Program-made: the position numbers and the translations under genes
Notes under the pieces: generated by a model
Seen by the model: the letters and a program-made list of their open reading frames with translations, nothing else
What the model was told of the DNA's origin: nothing
The model's database searches: none
Shown here: one piece after another, positions 27,980-37,488 of the stretch
How the letters are laid out: the number at the start of each line of letters is the position of its first letter
Numbering within the stretch: the first letter of the stretch is position 1
NCBI GenBank assembly: GCA_032355985.1
Contig: JAUKVZ010000002.1
Coordinates: 496,001-560,000 of the forward strand
DNA: 64,000 nt
Direction of reading: 5' to 3'
Source: Sarcodiotheca gaudichaudii
Lineage: Eukaryota; Rhodophyta; Florideophyceae; Gigartinales; Solieriaceae

Positions 27980-28803
27980 TGCGCCTGGCGACACATCTGC
28001 GCAAGCGACTCGCCGGCGAGCGACGTCGAGGCTTTGCCCTGCCGCTCGTGCTCATGGTCATGCTCATGGCGTCGCTCTTCCTGGGGGCGGCGTTTGAGCG
28101 GCAGACGTCGCAGGCGCGGATCGTCGAGCGACAGCTTGCCGAGTATCGACGTCATCACGAGATGTTCGGCATCCGAGCCCTGCTCACGAAGTGGCTCACG
28201 ACGCAGGACTCCAACTCGCTGGCCGAGCTTGCCCGGGATGAGGACAAGGACTTCTCCTACGGCTTCGTCCTGCCCAGCGGCGCCCAGGTGCGCATCCAGG
28301 TGAGCGACGGCCAGGGCTTGCCCGGAGTGCCAGGCGATGACGCCCCGGAGACACAGCGCGTCGCATTCAATGACTTCCTGGATCGCTATCAGGAGATCCA
28401 CGAGGACATCATCCCGCCTCGTCGTCTGGTCGGCCCGCCCGAGGTCAGCCTGAATACGGCGCCCACCAGCGTGCTCGAAGCCCTTGTCCCCGAAAATGGG
28501 GAGAAGTTCGCCAAACGACTGGAGCGGGAGCGCGAGCGGGATCCCGTGGATATCGACGCTCTGGAGAACGCCCTGCGCGGCGTCGGGCTCGATCCGCAGG
28601 AGAGTATCCGGCTTCGACAGATCATCACCTTCTCGCCCGTGCTCTGGCAGCTGGACATCAGCGTTCGCGATGATCAGGGCGAGCGATACTTCCAGATGCT
28701 CTTCGAGTTCGACTCGATCGGCGCCATCGAACTGAAATGGAAGGAAGTCACCCCTCTCTCGGACGATGAAGAAGACGAGAAACCGAATCCTCGGAGGTAT
28801 TGA
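27976..28803 (+). CDS. gspK: GspK-like minor pseudopilin
   Basis: 275 residues. N-terminal RRGFALPLVLMVMLMASLFLG is a prepilin-like helix but lacks the usual Glu at +5, as is typical of GspK. The middle VRIQVSDGQGLPGVPGDDAPE corresponds to the GspK region that follows the helix, and SLNTAPTSVLEALVP plus ENALRGVGLDPQES match its helix-hairpin-like part. GspK caps the pseudopilus tip. The stop overlaps a possible TTG start of the next gene. Confidence 0.82.
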   Translation: MMRLATHLRKRLAGERRRGFALPLVLMVMLMASLFLGAAFERQTSQARIVERQLAEYRRHHEMFGIRALLTKWLTTQDSNSLAELARDEDKDFSYGFVLPSGAQVRIQVSDGQGLPGVPGDDAPETQRVAFNDFLDRYQEIHEDIIPPRRLVGPPEVSLNTAPTSVLEALVPENGEKFAKRLERERERDPVDIDALENALRGVGLDPQESIRLRQIITFSPVLWQLDISVRDDQGERYFQMLFEFDSIGAIELKWKEVTPLSDDEEDEKPNPRRY

Positions 28804-28811
28804 CGCGCGCT

Positions 28812-29492
28812 ATGGCTTTCAGCGCTGACAAGGCGGCCCGCATCAGCAGGTGGATGATCCTCGTGGTCATCGTCGGGGCTGTCTTCTGCGCTGGGGTGTT
28901 CACCATAGGCCTGAAGGCCCAGAAGGTGGAGCCGCCGGTTCTCGAGCCTCGCACGTTCAAGACCCCGCAAGGCGGCGAGGGCGGCTCGGACAGCTTCGCG
29001 GCCCATCGCGACTGGACGGAGGCGGCCGAGCTTCTGGCGTGGATGGTGCCGGAGAGCGTGACACGAGGCCTGGTCGACGCCCGTCCGAGCGGCGAGGAAC
29101 AGCCTGAGCAGACGCAGCAGACGGTCGCACAGACGAACAATCGCTCCGGACGCAGCGTGCCGCCGGATTGGCGATATGTCGGCTACTTCGGTGAGACGGA
29201 CAATGACATGGCTCTGATCTCGATGGGCGGGCAGCAACGGCTCATCGGTGTGGGGCAGGAAGTCGACGGCTTCAAGTTCACGAAGATTCAGCCTCAGTTG
29301 ATTCTGCTGGCCTCCGGCGATGACGAACTGAAGATGACGATGTCGCCGCGGCCTGATATCGAGCTCGATCTGCCGATCCCGACGCCGGAGGCCAAGCGTC
29401 CCCGCTCGGGTCGCACGGCGGACTATGAACGATTCCAGGATCGCCGCCAGTTCTGGAAGACGGGCGAGAAGCAGGAGGAGGATCCCTCCTGA
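28812..29492 (+). CDS. GspC/PilP-like inner-membrane protein
   Basis: About 226 residues from ATG 28812; a TTG at 28800 overlapping the gspK stop is the alternative, since GGAGG at 28793-28797 is too near one and too far from the other. One membrane helix (ISRWMILVVIVGAVFCAGVF) is followed by a Pro/Gln-rich linker. A small C-terminal domain follows, with WRYVGYFGETDNDMALISM, GQQRLIGVGQEVDGFKFTKI and a short final strand pair. That layout matches the HR/PilP domain that contacts the secretin. It therefore fills the GspC role by position and shape; inference, not a sequence match to GspC. Confidence 0.6.
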   Translation: MAFSADKAARISRWMILVVIVGAVFCAGVFTIGLKAQKVEPPVLEPRTFKTPQGGEGGSDSFAAHRDWTEAAELLAWMVPESVTRGLVDARPSGEEQPEQTQQTVAQTNNRSGRSVPPDWRYVGYFGETDNDMALISMGGQQRLIGVGQEVDGFKFTKIQPQLILLASGDDELKMTMSPRPDIELDLPIPTPEAKRPRSGRTADYERFQDRRQFWKTGEKQEEDPS

Positions 29493-30982
29493 TGTCACGC
29501 GCGATCTGCACCATTGACGCTGATGGCGCCCGCGTGCGCCTTGTCACGCCCGAGGGCGGCGACGAATCCTGGCGCGCCGCGTCACCGGAGACGGACGAGG
29601 AGTCGGCCGTTGTCGATCCTCGCGCGGAAGTCGTCGAGAGCGCGGACTGGACGCGCACCGAGCTTGGCGCCCGCTCACGCATTGATGTGGTTTATCTGAG
29701 TGCGGATGAGAGTGTGTGCGCGCCGCTTTCGGCGCCGTCATCTGATCCCGCGGTCATTCAGGCTGCGCTGCGTCAGAGACAGAGCGAATGGGGCGGCGCG
29801 CCCTCCGGGCTGGTGCAATCACTGGCCAGGATTGAGGCGCCCAGGCAGAGCCTTTCGATCAAGTCGCTGCTGGAGCGGAAGAACAAGAGCAAGGGGCCGC
29901 GGCCGACGAACGCTCAGGTGCTGCTGATGGCGCAGGATGGCGGAGCGCGGCTGTGGCTTGATGAGCTTGATAAGCGGGGCGTGCGCGTCGGCGCGGTCGC
30001 CTCCTTCTGGCATGCGCTCGTGCGTGTCTGGGCGCAGGATGATGATGGCGCCACGTGCGCCGTTGTCATGGCCGGGCCTTCGGGTTCGCTGCTGTGGACA
30101 TGGTCGCGCGGGGGCGAGCTCATCACGGCAGGCCACATCACCGGCGCGGCGGAGCTTCATCCGGACGGAACGGCGCACAAGGAGCTTTCGCCGGCGTGGA
30201 GCCGCCTGGTGCTTGACTGGATCACGTGGACATCGCAGACGGGCACGGCGCCGGAGCGCATCATCCTCGTCGGCGACGGCGCATCGAAGGTTGAAAAGGC
30301 GCTTTCTGAATCGTGGGATGGCGCGCCGGTCGAGTCGATCGATTCGGATGATCCCGAGGGCGAAACGCTGAGCGCTCTTGCCGCGTTGCCGCGGACTGAG
30401 AATCCGGATGTCGATGATCCGCGCGCATGCATCGTCGAGCTGAGCAATCGTCCGGGTCGGGCGCTTCGCAGGCTGTATCTCATGTCGGCGGCGGCGATTC
30501 TCGCGTTTGCCGTCGGCGTGGCGGGGCTTGGATTGCAGTTCCGGGCAAATGGCGGTGATTACAAGCGACAGGCGGCGGCCGCCCGTCAGGAGCAGCAGCA
30601 GACGCTGACACGCATCGATCCGACGGGTCTACTGGCGCGCGATCCCTTCCCGAATCGCGCCCTGGCGACGCGCGTCGAAGCGCTGATGCAGAACACGGAC
30701 AGCGGCGACGAGCCGGGTCCGCCGAAGCCGATTCTTGATGAGCTTCTGGTGCTGGCCACTGAGTTTGACGCTCTCAAGTCCATCGAGGGCGCGATCGTTC
30801 AGGACTTTTCCATCAGCGATGTGCAGGCGGGCGCCACGGTGCGCGGCCCTCGCATTGAGATGATCGAATCACTGCGAGCGCGGCTGCAGAACAGCGACGG
30901 CGACATCATCTGGCGCGGCGCGATCACGGGAGCGCCGCCGAATGTCACGCTGCGGCTGACCGGAGGGTGGATGAACCCATGA
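29492..30982 (+). CDS. gspL: GspL-like type II secretion protein
   Basis: 496 residues starting one base inside the previous stop (TGATG). An actin-like cytoplasmic part (about 1-320) is followed by one helix (LYLMSAAAILAFAVGVAGLGL) and a periplasmic tail (about 350-496) ending at TLRLTGGWMNP. Cytoplasmic-helix-periplasmic order and position before gspM fit GspL, which links GspE to the periplasmic part. The cytoplasmic portion is weakly conserved. It overlaps the next gene by ATGA. Confidence 0.7.
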   Translation: MSRAICTIDADGARVRLVTPEGGDESWRAASPETDEESAVVDPRAEVVESADWTRTELGARSRIDVVYLSADESVCAPLSAPSSDPAVIQAALRQRQSEWGGAPSGLVQSLARIEAPRQSLSIKSLLERKNKSKGPRPTNAQVLLMAQDGGARLWLDELDKRGVRVGAVASFWHALVRVWAQDDDGATCAVVMAGPSGSLLWTWSRGGELITAGHITGAAELHPDGTAHKELSPAWSRLVLDWITWTSQTGTAPERIILVGDGASKVEKALSESWDGAPVESIDSDDPEGETLSALAALPRTENPDVDDPRACIVELSNRPGRALRRLYLMSAAAILAFAVGVAGLGLQFRANGGDYKRQAAAARQEQQQTLTRIDPTGLLARDPFPNRALATRVEALMQNTDSGDEPGPPKPILDELLVLATEFDALKSIEGAIVQDFSISDVQAGATVRGPRIEMIESLRARLQNSDGDIIWRGAITGAPPNVTLRLTGGWMNP

Positions 30983-31554
30983 CGCCGCAGGAAGAGAAAC
31001 AACTTCGCCTGCGCACGATGGCGCTGGCGGCCGAGCGTCGGAACAAGCCGACGGGGCTGCCTGCGATCGCCGTCATTGCGCTGCTCTTTGCGTGTGTCTT
31101 TGCGATGTTCAGCGCCAACAGCGCCGCAAGCGCCCGCAGCGCCGTTGCGCGGGAGCTTCGGGAGAAGGCGCAGATTGATGTGCTGGCGCAGGAGCGGGCG
31201 CAGCTACTCGCGCTGCAGAGCGGCCAGCGACCGGATGCGAATCGCTTTCGCCCGGTGCCGAATCTGCTGACGCGTCTGCTGGATCAGCGGCGCGAGATGA
31301 ATCTGCCCGAAGGCACGATCTCCGTCCGGGAGCGCGGGCAGGATCTGCGATTCGGCACGAGCAGCAACTCCCCTTACCGAGGCAAGGGCGTGACGGCGAC
31401 GATGACGGATCTGACGCTTGAAGAAGCGATGGAGTGGATCAATCGGGTCACGGCCAATGTGCCGGGCCTTTTTGTACGAGACATAGATTTCCGACCCTCG
31501 CCCAGAGGCTGGTCGATTGAGGTCGAGTTCCTGAGATGGGAAAAGGTTGGTTAA
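30979..31554 (+). CDS. gspM: GspM-like type II secretion protein
   Basis: About 191 residues from ATG 30979, which overlaps the gspL stop (ATGA) and has GGAGGG about 11 bp upstream. A cytoplasmic N-terminus, one helix (LPAIAVIALLFACVFAMFSAN), a coiled-coil stretch (RSAVARELREKAQIDVLAQE) and a small ferredoxin-like domain (LTLEEAMEWINRVTANVPGLF) match the GspM layout. No residue signature exists in this family. Confidence 0.65.
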   Translation: MTPQEEKQLRLRTMALAAERRNKPTGLPAIAVIALLFACVFAMFSANSAASARSAVARELREKAQIDVLAQERAQLLALQSGQRPDANRFRPVPNLLTRLLDQRREMNLPEGTISVRERGQDLRFGTSSNSPYRGKGVTATMTDLTLEEAMEWINRVTANVPGLFVRDIDFRPSPRGWSIEVEFLRWEKVG

Positions 31555-31564
31555 GAGCATGACT

Positions 31565-32281
31565 ATGAACTTCAATCGATTCACTCGCCGCGTTGCGCGA
31601 TCATCTCAGAGGCCGACATCTTCGCGACGCCACTGGCTTGTCGCAGCGCCGCTGGCGGCCTCACTTCTGCTGGCGACCGGATGTGTGACGGAGCAGCAGC
31701 AGGGCAGCCTTCCCTATGACACGACCCGCATCAAGGTCACGACGGAGAAGGACTTCAACGCCGCGAAGAAGCTGGCCGTCAAAGCACAGAACGCGGATGA
31801 TCCGAACAAGGCGATCGTGCACTATCAGGCGGCGATCGCTCGCTTTCCGGAGTTCGCGGCTGCGTGGAACAACCTGGGCGTGATCTTCCTGAGTCAGAAC
31901 CGATACTTCGAAGCGGCTGAGGTGTTCGCGCACGCTTCGGATCTGAGCCCTGCGGATCCGCGCCCGATGTTCAACCTTGCGCTGACATGGGATCGCGCCC
32001 GTTACTACGAAGATGCGCTGACGTTCTACAACCAGTCGCTGGCGCGAGACTCCAACTATCTGCCGGCCATCGAAGGCGCCGTGCGCGCCGAACGGGTCAT
32101 GAATCGCGCAAGTCATGAGACGCTTGATCGCATCCGACGGGCGCTGCTGATGGAGCGCGATCCGAAGTGGCGCGAGTATCTCGTCTTCCAGCGCGGCACC
32201 ACTGAACGCGCCATCGCCCAGTCACGCGGGGAGATGTACCCGCGATCGAGCAGAAAAGACTCGGATGATCTGACCCCCTGA
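31565..32281 (+). CDS. TPR-repeat lipoprotein at the end of the type II secretion operon
   Basis: About 238 residues; ATG 31565 has AAGAG 8 bp upstream, ATG 31559 is two codons earlier. The signal peptide ends in a clear lipobox (LLLATGC). At least two TPR-like repeats follow: ADDPNKAIVHYQAAIARFPE, AAWNNLGVIFLSQNRYFEAA, then MFNLALTWDRARYYEDALTF. TPR lipoproteins act as scaffolds or pilotins in secretion systems. Being last in this operon it could help secretin assembly, which is inference. A GGCCGAATTCGGCC palindrome lies 12 bp after the stop. Confidence 0.75.
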   Translation: MNFNRFTRRVARSSQRPTSSRRHWLVAAPLAASLLLATGCVTEQQQGSLPYDTTRIKVTTEKDFNAAKKLAVKAQNADDPNKAIVHYQAAIARFPEFAAAWNNLGVIFLSQNRYFEAAEVFAHASDLSPADPRPMFNLALTWDRARYYEDALTFYNQSLARDSNYLPAIEGAVRAERVMNRASHETLDRIRRALLMERDPKWREYLVFQRGTTERAIAQSRGEMYPRSSRKDSDDLTP

Positions 32282-32292
32282 TCATGCCTGAA

Positions 32293-32306
32293 GGCCGAAT
32301 TCGGCC
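32293..32306. terminator. Short palindromic hairpin after the secretion operon
   Basis: A perfect 14-bp palindrome (GGCCGAATTCGGCC) forms a 5-bp stem with an AATT loop 12 bp behind the last gene. No T run follows. It may mark a 3' end but is weak as an intrinsic terminator. Confidence 0.3.
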
Positions 32307-32356
32307 CTCCGGACATCTGGGACGGGTGAGAATCATGCCAACGCGCCCAGATTCCC

Positions 32357-32385
32357 TTGACTGCCCCGTGTACCGCTCGGACAAT
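32357..32385 (+). promoter_or_regulatory. Candidate sigma-70 promoter of the dockerin-tagged gene
   Basis: TTGACT at 32357-32362, a 17-bp spacer, then GACAAT at 32380-32385. The -35 matches consensus in five of six bases and the -10 in four of six. It lies about 165 bp before the ATG at 32550. Confidence 0.45.
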
Positions 32386-32397
32386 AGTCCCGGGTGG

Positions 32398-32429
32398 TGA
32401 TTGGGGACAGTGCGTCCGTCCCGATCAAT
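32398..32429. repeat. REP-like imperfect inverted repeat
   Basis: GTGATTGGGGAC ... GTCCCGATCAAT forms an imperfect inverted repeat with a 3-base bulge. The core ATTGGGGACAG resembles the short palindromic motif spread by REP-type elements in several phyla. Only one copy was seen in the window, so this is weak. Confidence 0.28.
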
Positions 32430-32549
32430 ACCCCCAGATCGCTCCGCTGCCGATTGTGGCGGCGTCACTCGGCCGCTCATTTCCCGGGAAGAAACGCGCG
32501 GCGGCGCGAAGTGTCCAACGGCGGAGGCGCGAAGAGAGGTCTCAGGGGG

Positions 32550-34499
32550 ATGCGGCTTGCGCATTTGAGCGGCATCTTGGCTGTATGTGTCTGCGCCGCG
32601 TCTTCGACGCGCGCGCAGGACAGTGTTGGCGCCACGCCCGGAACGGGTGATGCGCTCTCTGCGCACGGCGAACAGCGCGTCCGCTATGTCGTGGACTCCG
32701 TGCCCTTTCAGAGTTCATGGGGCAACGAGTATCTCATTGCTCCCATCGCCAAGGCCTCTGAAGACGTCGATCCCGGATTCAACACCAACAGGCTCGCCGC
32801 CTCCGTCGCCAGCGCGGATGTGCGCACGCTGATCTCGACCGGCCCACAGACGTATCTGAAATGGAACGCTCCCGGCGAGGGCGTTCATCCCACGCGCAAT
32901 GCGCCGCCTTCAACCGGACCCGTGTGGGCCTCAAGCTTCGATCGGCTCTACATCGCCGCGTTCAATGATCTCGGCGTGACGCAGACGAACGTTACGGGTC
33001 TGACCATCGGCTATCGACTGACGAATCCGCTGCAGCTGTTCATCACGCGCACGGTGGCGGCAACCAGCCGCTCTGCCCCGCTGAACACGGATCACTCCAC
33101 CGTTTCGCTCGGCGGCGTCGACGCCGAAGGCAACGTGCTGATGCGTGTCGATGACTTCACATCCAACCCGGTCAACATGCAGCGCGCCGTCGGCGAATCA
33201 ATCGTGCGCGTGCGTCTTCCTGATCGCGATGAGCAGACGACAAACACGATCAGTCGTCAGGACAGCATGTCCAACCAGGCTTCCGACGATGGCGCCACGT
33301 CATTCATCATCAATGCAGGCACGACGAGCACTAGTCCCCCGACACTGATGCCTGCCTCCAAGGGTTCCGATTCCCAGCCGAAGCCGCTGCTTCTGAACTT
33401 TGCGGGCCGTTTCATCATCGATGACAACGCGCCAAGCACGGAGCATCTGTCCGCCGGGCTGGGAGCGCATCGTGGCAATCCGTCCTACACGTCGGCGGGC
33501 GCATTCGCCGGCGCCGATGGCGGCACTGTCGGATTCCTGGGACGCTCGCTCGCCGGCGGCGGTCGCATCGACTCCATCGGCATCACTGCGCTGGACACCG
33601 ACGGCGCCATCATCGACACGGCGCGCGCCACGCTTCCCATGAGTATCTCTGAAGGCGGATTCACCGCCAATGATCCGGCGTTCTTCCATCATCAGAACCA
33701 GACCATCTTCCGCGGCGGCAACGGGCCTGTCGCGCTTGGTCTGAATGAAGGCGGCGACTTCCTTGCCGCCGCCACCGCGAGAGCAGGCGGCGATGAGTTC
33801 ATCGCCGTAGCAACGTTCATGGGAACGACGGCGACATGGTCGATCGCTGCGTACCCGAACAAGCCGGTGCTGGATGGATCCGGCGGCCAGCAGATCGGCA
33901 GGATCGCTTCGGCTTCGGAGATCGGCTCGCCGGTCGCCATGTCTTCGCCGGCGATGGATCTGCTCGGCAATGTCTACTTCGTCGGCGCGTACAAGCCCAC
34001 GCTCGGCTCACCGACGGTCGCGCTCTTCAAGGCCGCCAAGACGCAGTCCGGCTACTCCATCGAACGCCTGCTGACCAAGGGTCAGATTTTCGTGGGCGCG
34101 AACTCGACGAGGCCGTACGAGATCATTTCACTGGCGCTGGGCGATTCAAACTCGCTTTCATCCGGCGCTCTGAGCAGTGGAAGCATCATCCAGCAGCGCC
34201 ATCCCGGCTCCAGCGCCGATCCGCTGAGCCCGCTGGCGATGGGCGCACTCTTCGTCAATGCGGTCATTCGCTACGACAACAACTCCATCGCCGAAGACTA
34301 TGACGCCGTCCTCTACATCAGCGGCAGGCCGGACATGATCCTGCTTGGCGACATCGATGGCGATGGCACAGTCAATGCGCTCGATCTGGCTGAACTCATC
34401 GGCCTGTGGGGCACGAATGATCCCGTCGCCGATCTGGACAGCAATGGCGTCGTGGGCGCTTCAGATCTTGCGATTCTGATCGGCTCCTGGACGAACTGA
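32550..34499 (+). CDS. Large secreted protein with dockerin-like C-terminus
   Basis: About 650 residues from ATG 32550 (MRLAHLSGILAVCVCAASS), a signal peptide ending near STRAQ; the frame is open another 156 bp upstream but that part reads as leader. The centre is a repetitive Gly/Asp/Ser-rich beta structure with no recognised enzyme motif: ADVRTLISTGPQTYLKWNAP, TVSLGGVDAEGNVLMRVDD, FAGADGGTVGFLGRSLAGG. The last 50 residues are the dockerin-like pair (GDIDGDGTVNALDLAELIG, then ADLDSNGVVGASDLAILIG) shared with two other genes here. It is probably exported and attached at the cell surface. The function of the passenger is unknown. Confidence 0.75.
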   Translation: MRLAHLSGILAVCVCAASSTRAQDSVGATPGTGDALSAHGEQRVRYVVDSVPFQSSWGNEYLIAPIAKASEDVDPGFNTNRLAASVASADVRTLISTGPQTYLKWNAPGEGVHPTRNAPPSTGPVWASSFDRLYIAAFNDLGVTQTNVTGLTIGYRLTNPLQLFITRTVAATSRSAPLNTDHSTVSLGGVDAEGNVLMRVDDFTSNPVNMQRAVGESIVRVRLPDRDEQTTNTISRQDSMSNQASDDGATSFIINAGTTSTSPPTLMPASKGSDSQPKPLLLNFAGRFIIDDNAPSTEHLSAGLGAHRGNPSYTSAGAFAGADGGTVGFLGRSLAGGGRIDSIGITALDTDGAIIDTARATLPMSISEGGFTANDPAFFHHQNQTIFRGGNGPVALGLNEGGDFLAAATARAGGDEFIAVATFMGTTATWSIAAYPNKPVLDGSGGQQIGRIASASEIGSPVAMSSPAMDLLGNVYFVGAYKPTLGSPTVALFKAAKTQSGYSIERLLTKGQIFVGANSTRPYEIISLALGDSNSLSSGALSSGSIIQQRHPGSSADPLSPLAMGALFVNAVIRYDNNSIAEDYDAVLYISGRPDMILLGDIDGDGTVNALDLAELIGLWGTNDPVADLDSNGVVGASDLAILIGSWTN

Positions 34500-34610
34500 C
34501 GCTTCCTTCGCGCCGCTCCGAAAGATCCATGTGATATTCTGTTCAGCGCCGTGCGCGCAGCTTTCACTGTGTGCTGACACTCGGATCGACTTCTTTCACA
34601 TGAGTCCGAC

Positions 34611-35829
34611 ATGACGAACGACGCTCAGACTGGCATCGAATCCGGCCTGCATGAGAACCGAATGTTCCCGCCGCCGAAGGAGTTCGCGAGCCAGGCGCAC
34701 ATCGCCTCGGCCGAGCAGCGCGCCAAGCTGCATGAGCATGCGCTTCGCGATCCCGAGGGATACTGGGATGCAATTGCGCGGGAGCTGGACTGGTTCAAGC
34801 CCTGGGATCGCGTGCTGTCATGGAAAGCGCCCGATGCGCGATGGTTTGACGGCGGCACGACCAACATCTGCCATAACTGCGTCGATCGACAGGTCAACAG
34901 CGGGCGCGGCGATCAGACGGCGATCATCTGGGAGGGCGAGCCGATGGAAGGCGGCGCGCCGGAGATTCGCCATCTCACGTATGCCGATCTTCAGCGCGAG
35001 ACCAGCCGCGTCGCCAATGCGCTCAAGTCGCTGGGCGTGAAGAAGGGCGACATCGTCACGATTTACATGCCGATGGTTCCGGAACTGGCCATCGCCATGC
35101 TGGCGTGCGCTCGCATCGGCGCGCCGCACTCGATCATCTTCGGCGGCTTCAGCGCCAACGCGATTGCCGATCGCGTCAAAGACGCCGACAGCCGCGTGAT
35201 CATCACCGCTGATGGCGGATGGCGTCGCGGCGGCATCGTTCCGCTCAAAGACAACGTCGATGACGCATGCGCCCAGTCAGACACGGTCGAGCATGTTGTC
35301 GTTCTTGAGCGTGTCGGCAATGAGATCGCCTTTCACGACACACCTTCGTCCGCTCACGGAAACAAGCGCGATCACTGGTGGCGCGATCTTGTCGACAAAG
35401 CCTCCGACGATTGCCCGTGTGAACACATGGAGTCGGAGGATCTGCTCTTCGTGCTCTATACCAGCGGCACGACCGGCAAACCCAAGGGCATCATGCACAC
35501 CACCGGCGGGTACATGGTCTACACGTACCTGACATCCAAGCTCACATTTGATCTGCATCCGGATCGCGATCAGGTGTACTGGTGCACGGCCGATATCGGC
35601 TGGGTCACCGGCCACTCCTACATCGTCTACGGCGTGCTCCCCAACTGCGTGCCGACGATTATGTATGAAGGCGCGCCGAACCATCCGGAGCCCGATCGCT
35701 TCTGGGACATTGTCGAGCGGCACAAGGTCACGCAGTTCTACACGGCGCCGACCGCCATTCGCGCGTTCATGAAGTGGGGCGATGAGCATCCGAAGAAGCA
35801 CGATCTCTCATCGCTGCAAGTGCTCGGCA

Positions 35830-35869
<40 letters not shown>

Positions 35870-36632
35870 TCACCGCATCATCGGCGGCGAGCGCTGCCCC
35901 ATCGTCGACACCTGGTGGCAGACGGAAACGGGCGGGCACATGATCACCCCCCTGCCCGGCGCCGTCGCGACCAAGCCCGGCTCATGCACGCTTCCGTTTC
36001 CCGGCATTGATGCGGCGATCGTCAATGCGCGCGGCGAGGAGCTCGGCGTCAATGAAGGCGGCCTGCTCGCCATCCGAAAACCATGGCCCGCCATGCTTCG
36101 CGGCATCCTTGGAGATCGCGAACGCTTCATCGATACGTACTGGTCGCACATCAAGGACGCGTCCGGCGCGCCGTATTACTTCCCCGGCGATGGCGCCCGC
36201 TGCGATGAGGATGGATGCTTCTGGATCATGGGTCGCGTCGATGATGTGATCAATGTCTCCGGCCATCGCCTGGGCACGATGGAGGTTGAAAGCGCGCTGG
36301 TCAGCCATGATTCGATTGTCGAGTCTGCGGTTGTCGGCATGCCGCATGAGATCAAGGGCACCGGCATCGCGGCGTTCTGCACGCTGGCGCCGGGTCATGA
36401 TCCGGACGAAGAGCTTCGAACGATCCTGCGCGAGCATGTCGCCAAGGAGATCGGCGCCATCGCCAAGCCGGACATGATTCGATTCACCGATTCGCTGCCC
36501 AAGACGCGCAGCGGGAAGATCATGCGCCGGCTGCTGCGGGATATCGCCGCGGGCAATGAAGCTGTGGGCGATACGACGACGCTCGAGGACTTCTCCGTCA
36601 TCGCGCGTCTTCGTGAAAGCAAGGAAAGCTGA
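34611..36632 (+). CDS. acs: Acetyl-CoA synthetase
   Basis: 673 residues of the ANL superfamily. Motif I is [18 protein letters not shown] (ATP/phosphate loop). [19 protein letters not shown] is the acetyl-CoA synthetase specificity segment with the Trp/Thr acetate pocket. The C-terminal [20 protein letters not shown] contains the hinge and [15 protein letters not shown] carries the catalytic Lys that is often regulated by acetylation. The enzyme makes acetyl-CoA from acetate, ATP and CoA in the cytoplasm. An ATG at 34611 follows a short spacer; its 111-bp upstream gap to the dockerin gene has no clear promoter. Confidence 0.97.
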
Positions 36633-36648
36633 ACGAAAGCCCGCGTCT

Positions 36649-37338
36649 TTACTGCGCGGCGTGCGGCAGCGCCCGGCGCAGCTCTTCGACCGTTGACTCC
36701 AGCTGCGCGATGCGCTCTTCGAGTTGCCTGATCTGATCATCGTCGTCTGCAGCGCCAGACGAAACGGCGGGCTTGACGGGCGCCTGGGCGCGGGGGGCAG
36801 ATGGTTCGGAAGCACCCTGCGGATGCGCATCCGGCGCGACGAGCTGCTCCCAGCGATCGGCGCGTCCGCCCGGCGCGGGGCCGATGCGGCGCACCAGCGC
36901 CGGGCGCTCCGTTTCACCTGACGCGGGCGACGACAGCGCATCGAGCACATTCTGCACGACCTCGAGGGACTCGAAGGGCTTCATGCGGGCGCAGCGCGTG
37001 CGAAGCTCGCCGACGGTCTGCGGCCCGCGCAGCATCAACTCTGCGAGGATCGCCTCCTGCCAGCCGTCGATGTGCAGCTTCTCCTTGATCTCACGCTTGT
37101 AGCGTTCGACCCTGCCGGAGCTGGGCATGACCATTTTTACCCAGCCGCGATTTCGCAGCTCCGCCAGCGCATCGAAGACCTGCTCTTCGGAGAGGTTCAT
37201 TGACGGATTGCGATTGCTCTTTTGATTGCAGCCGGCGACGAGCGCGTTGAGCGACATCGGATATTGATCCGGCGTCGTGAGCGCTTTTTCGATAAACACG
37301 CCGACCAGACGCGCTTCAGTCGGTGAGAGATGATCCAT
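36649..37338 (-). CDS. YceH-family (DUF480) protein
   Basis: 229 residues. The first 145 match the YceH/DUF480 winged-helix fold: LSPTEARLVGVFIEKALTTP, YPMSLNALVAGCNQKSNRNP, and LMLRGPQTVGELRTRCARM. A Pro/Ala-rich linker leads to a C-terminal leucine-zipper-like helix (DQIRQLEERIAQLESTVEEL) that would support dimerisation. Two winged-helix repeats suggest DNA or RNA binding but the role of the family is not established. It converges with acs 16 bp away and no hairpin terminator is evident. Confidence 0.88.
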   Translation of the reverse strand: MDHLSPTEARLVGVFIEKALTTPDQYPMSLNALVAGCNQKSNRNPSMNLSEEQVFDALAELRNRGWVKMVMPSSGRVERYKREIKEKLHIDGWQEAILAELMLRGPQTVGELRTRCARMKPFESLEVVQNVLDALSSPASGETERPALVRRIGPAPGGRADRWEQLVAPDAHPQGASEPSAPRAQAPVKPAVSSGAADDDDQIRQLEERIAQLESTVEELRRALPHAAQ

Positions 37339-37400
37339 GATTCGCTGAGAATACGGGCAAGTGCGGCTCGGCGCATCGGTGCATCCCTCTGAGTGTGCGT

Positions 37401-37432
37401 AAAAAAACCGACCCCCCTTGCGGAAGGCCGGT
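37401..37432 (-). terminator. Rho-independent terminator of porin copy 1
   Basis: On the minus strand ACCGGCC and GGTCGGT pair (with G-T wobbles) around a short loop and are followed by seven T. It lies about 55 bp beyond the porin stop. Confidence 0.85.
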
Positions 37433-37488
37433 CATTGCTCATTCAAGTGCGCCGCGAAGGTCGCGGCATGCTCAGCTGATCCGAAGGA

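Noticed and set aside
36633-36648. Terminator between acs and yceH
   Set aside because: The GC-rich stretch does not form a proper stem and has no T run.
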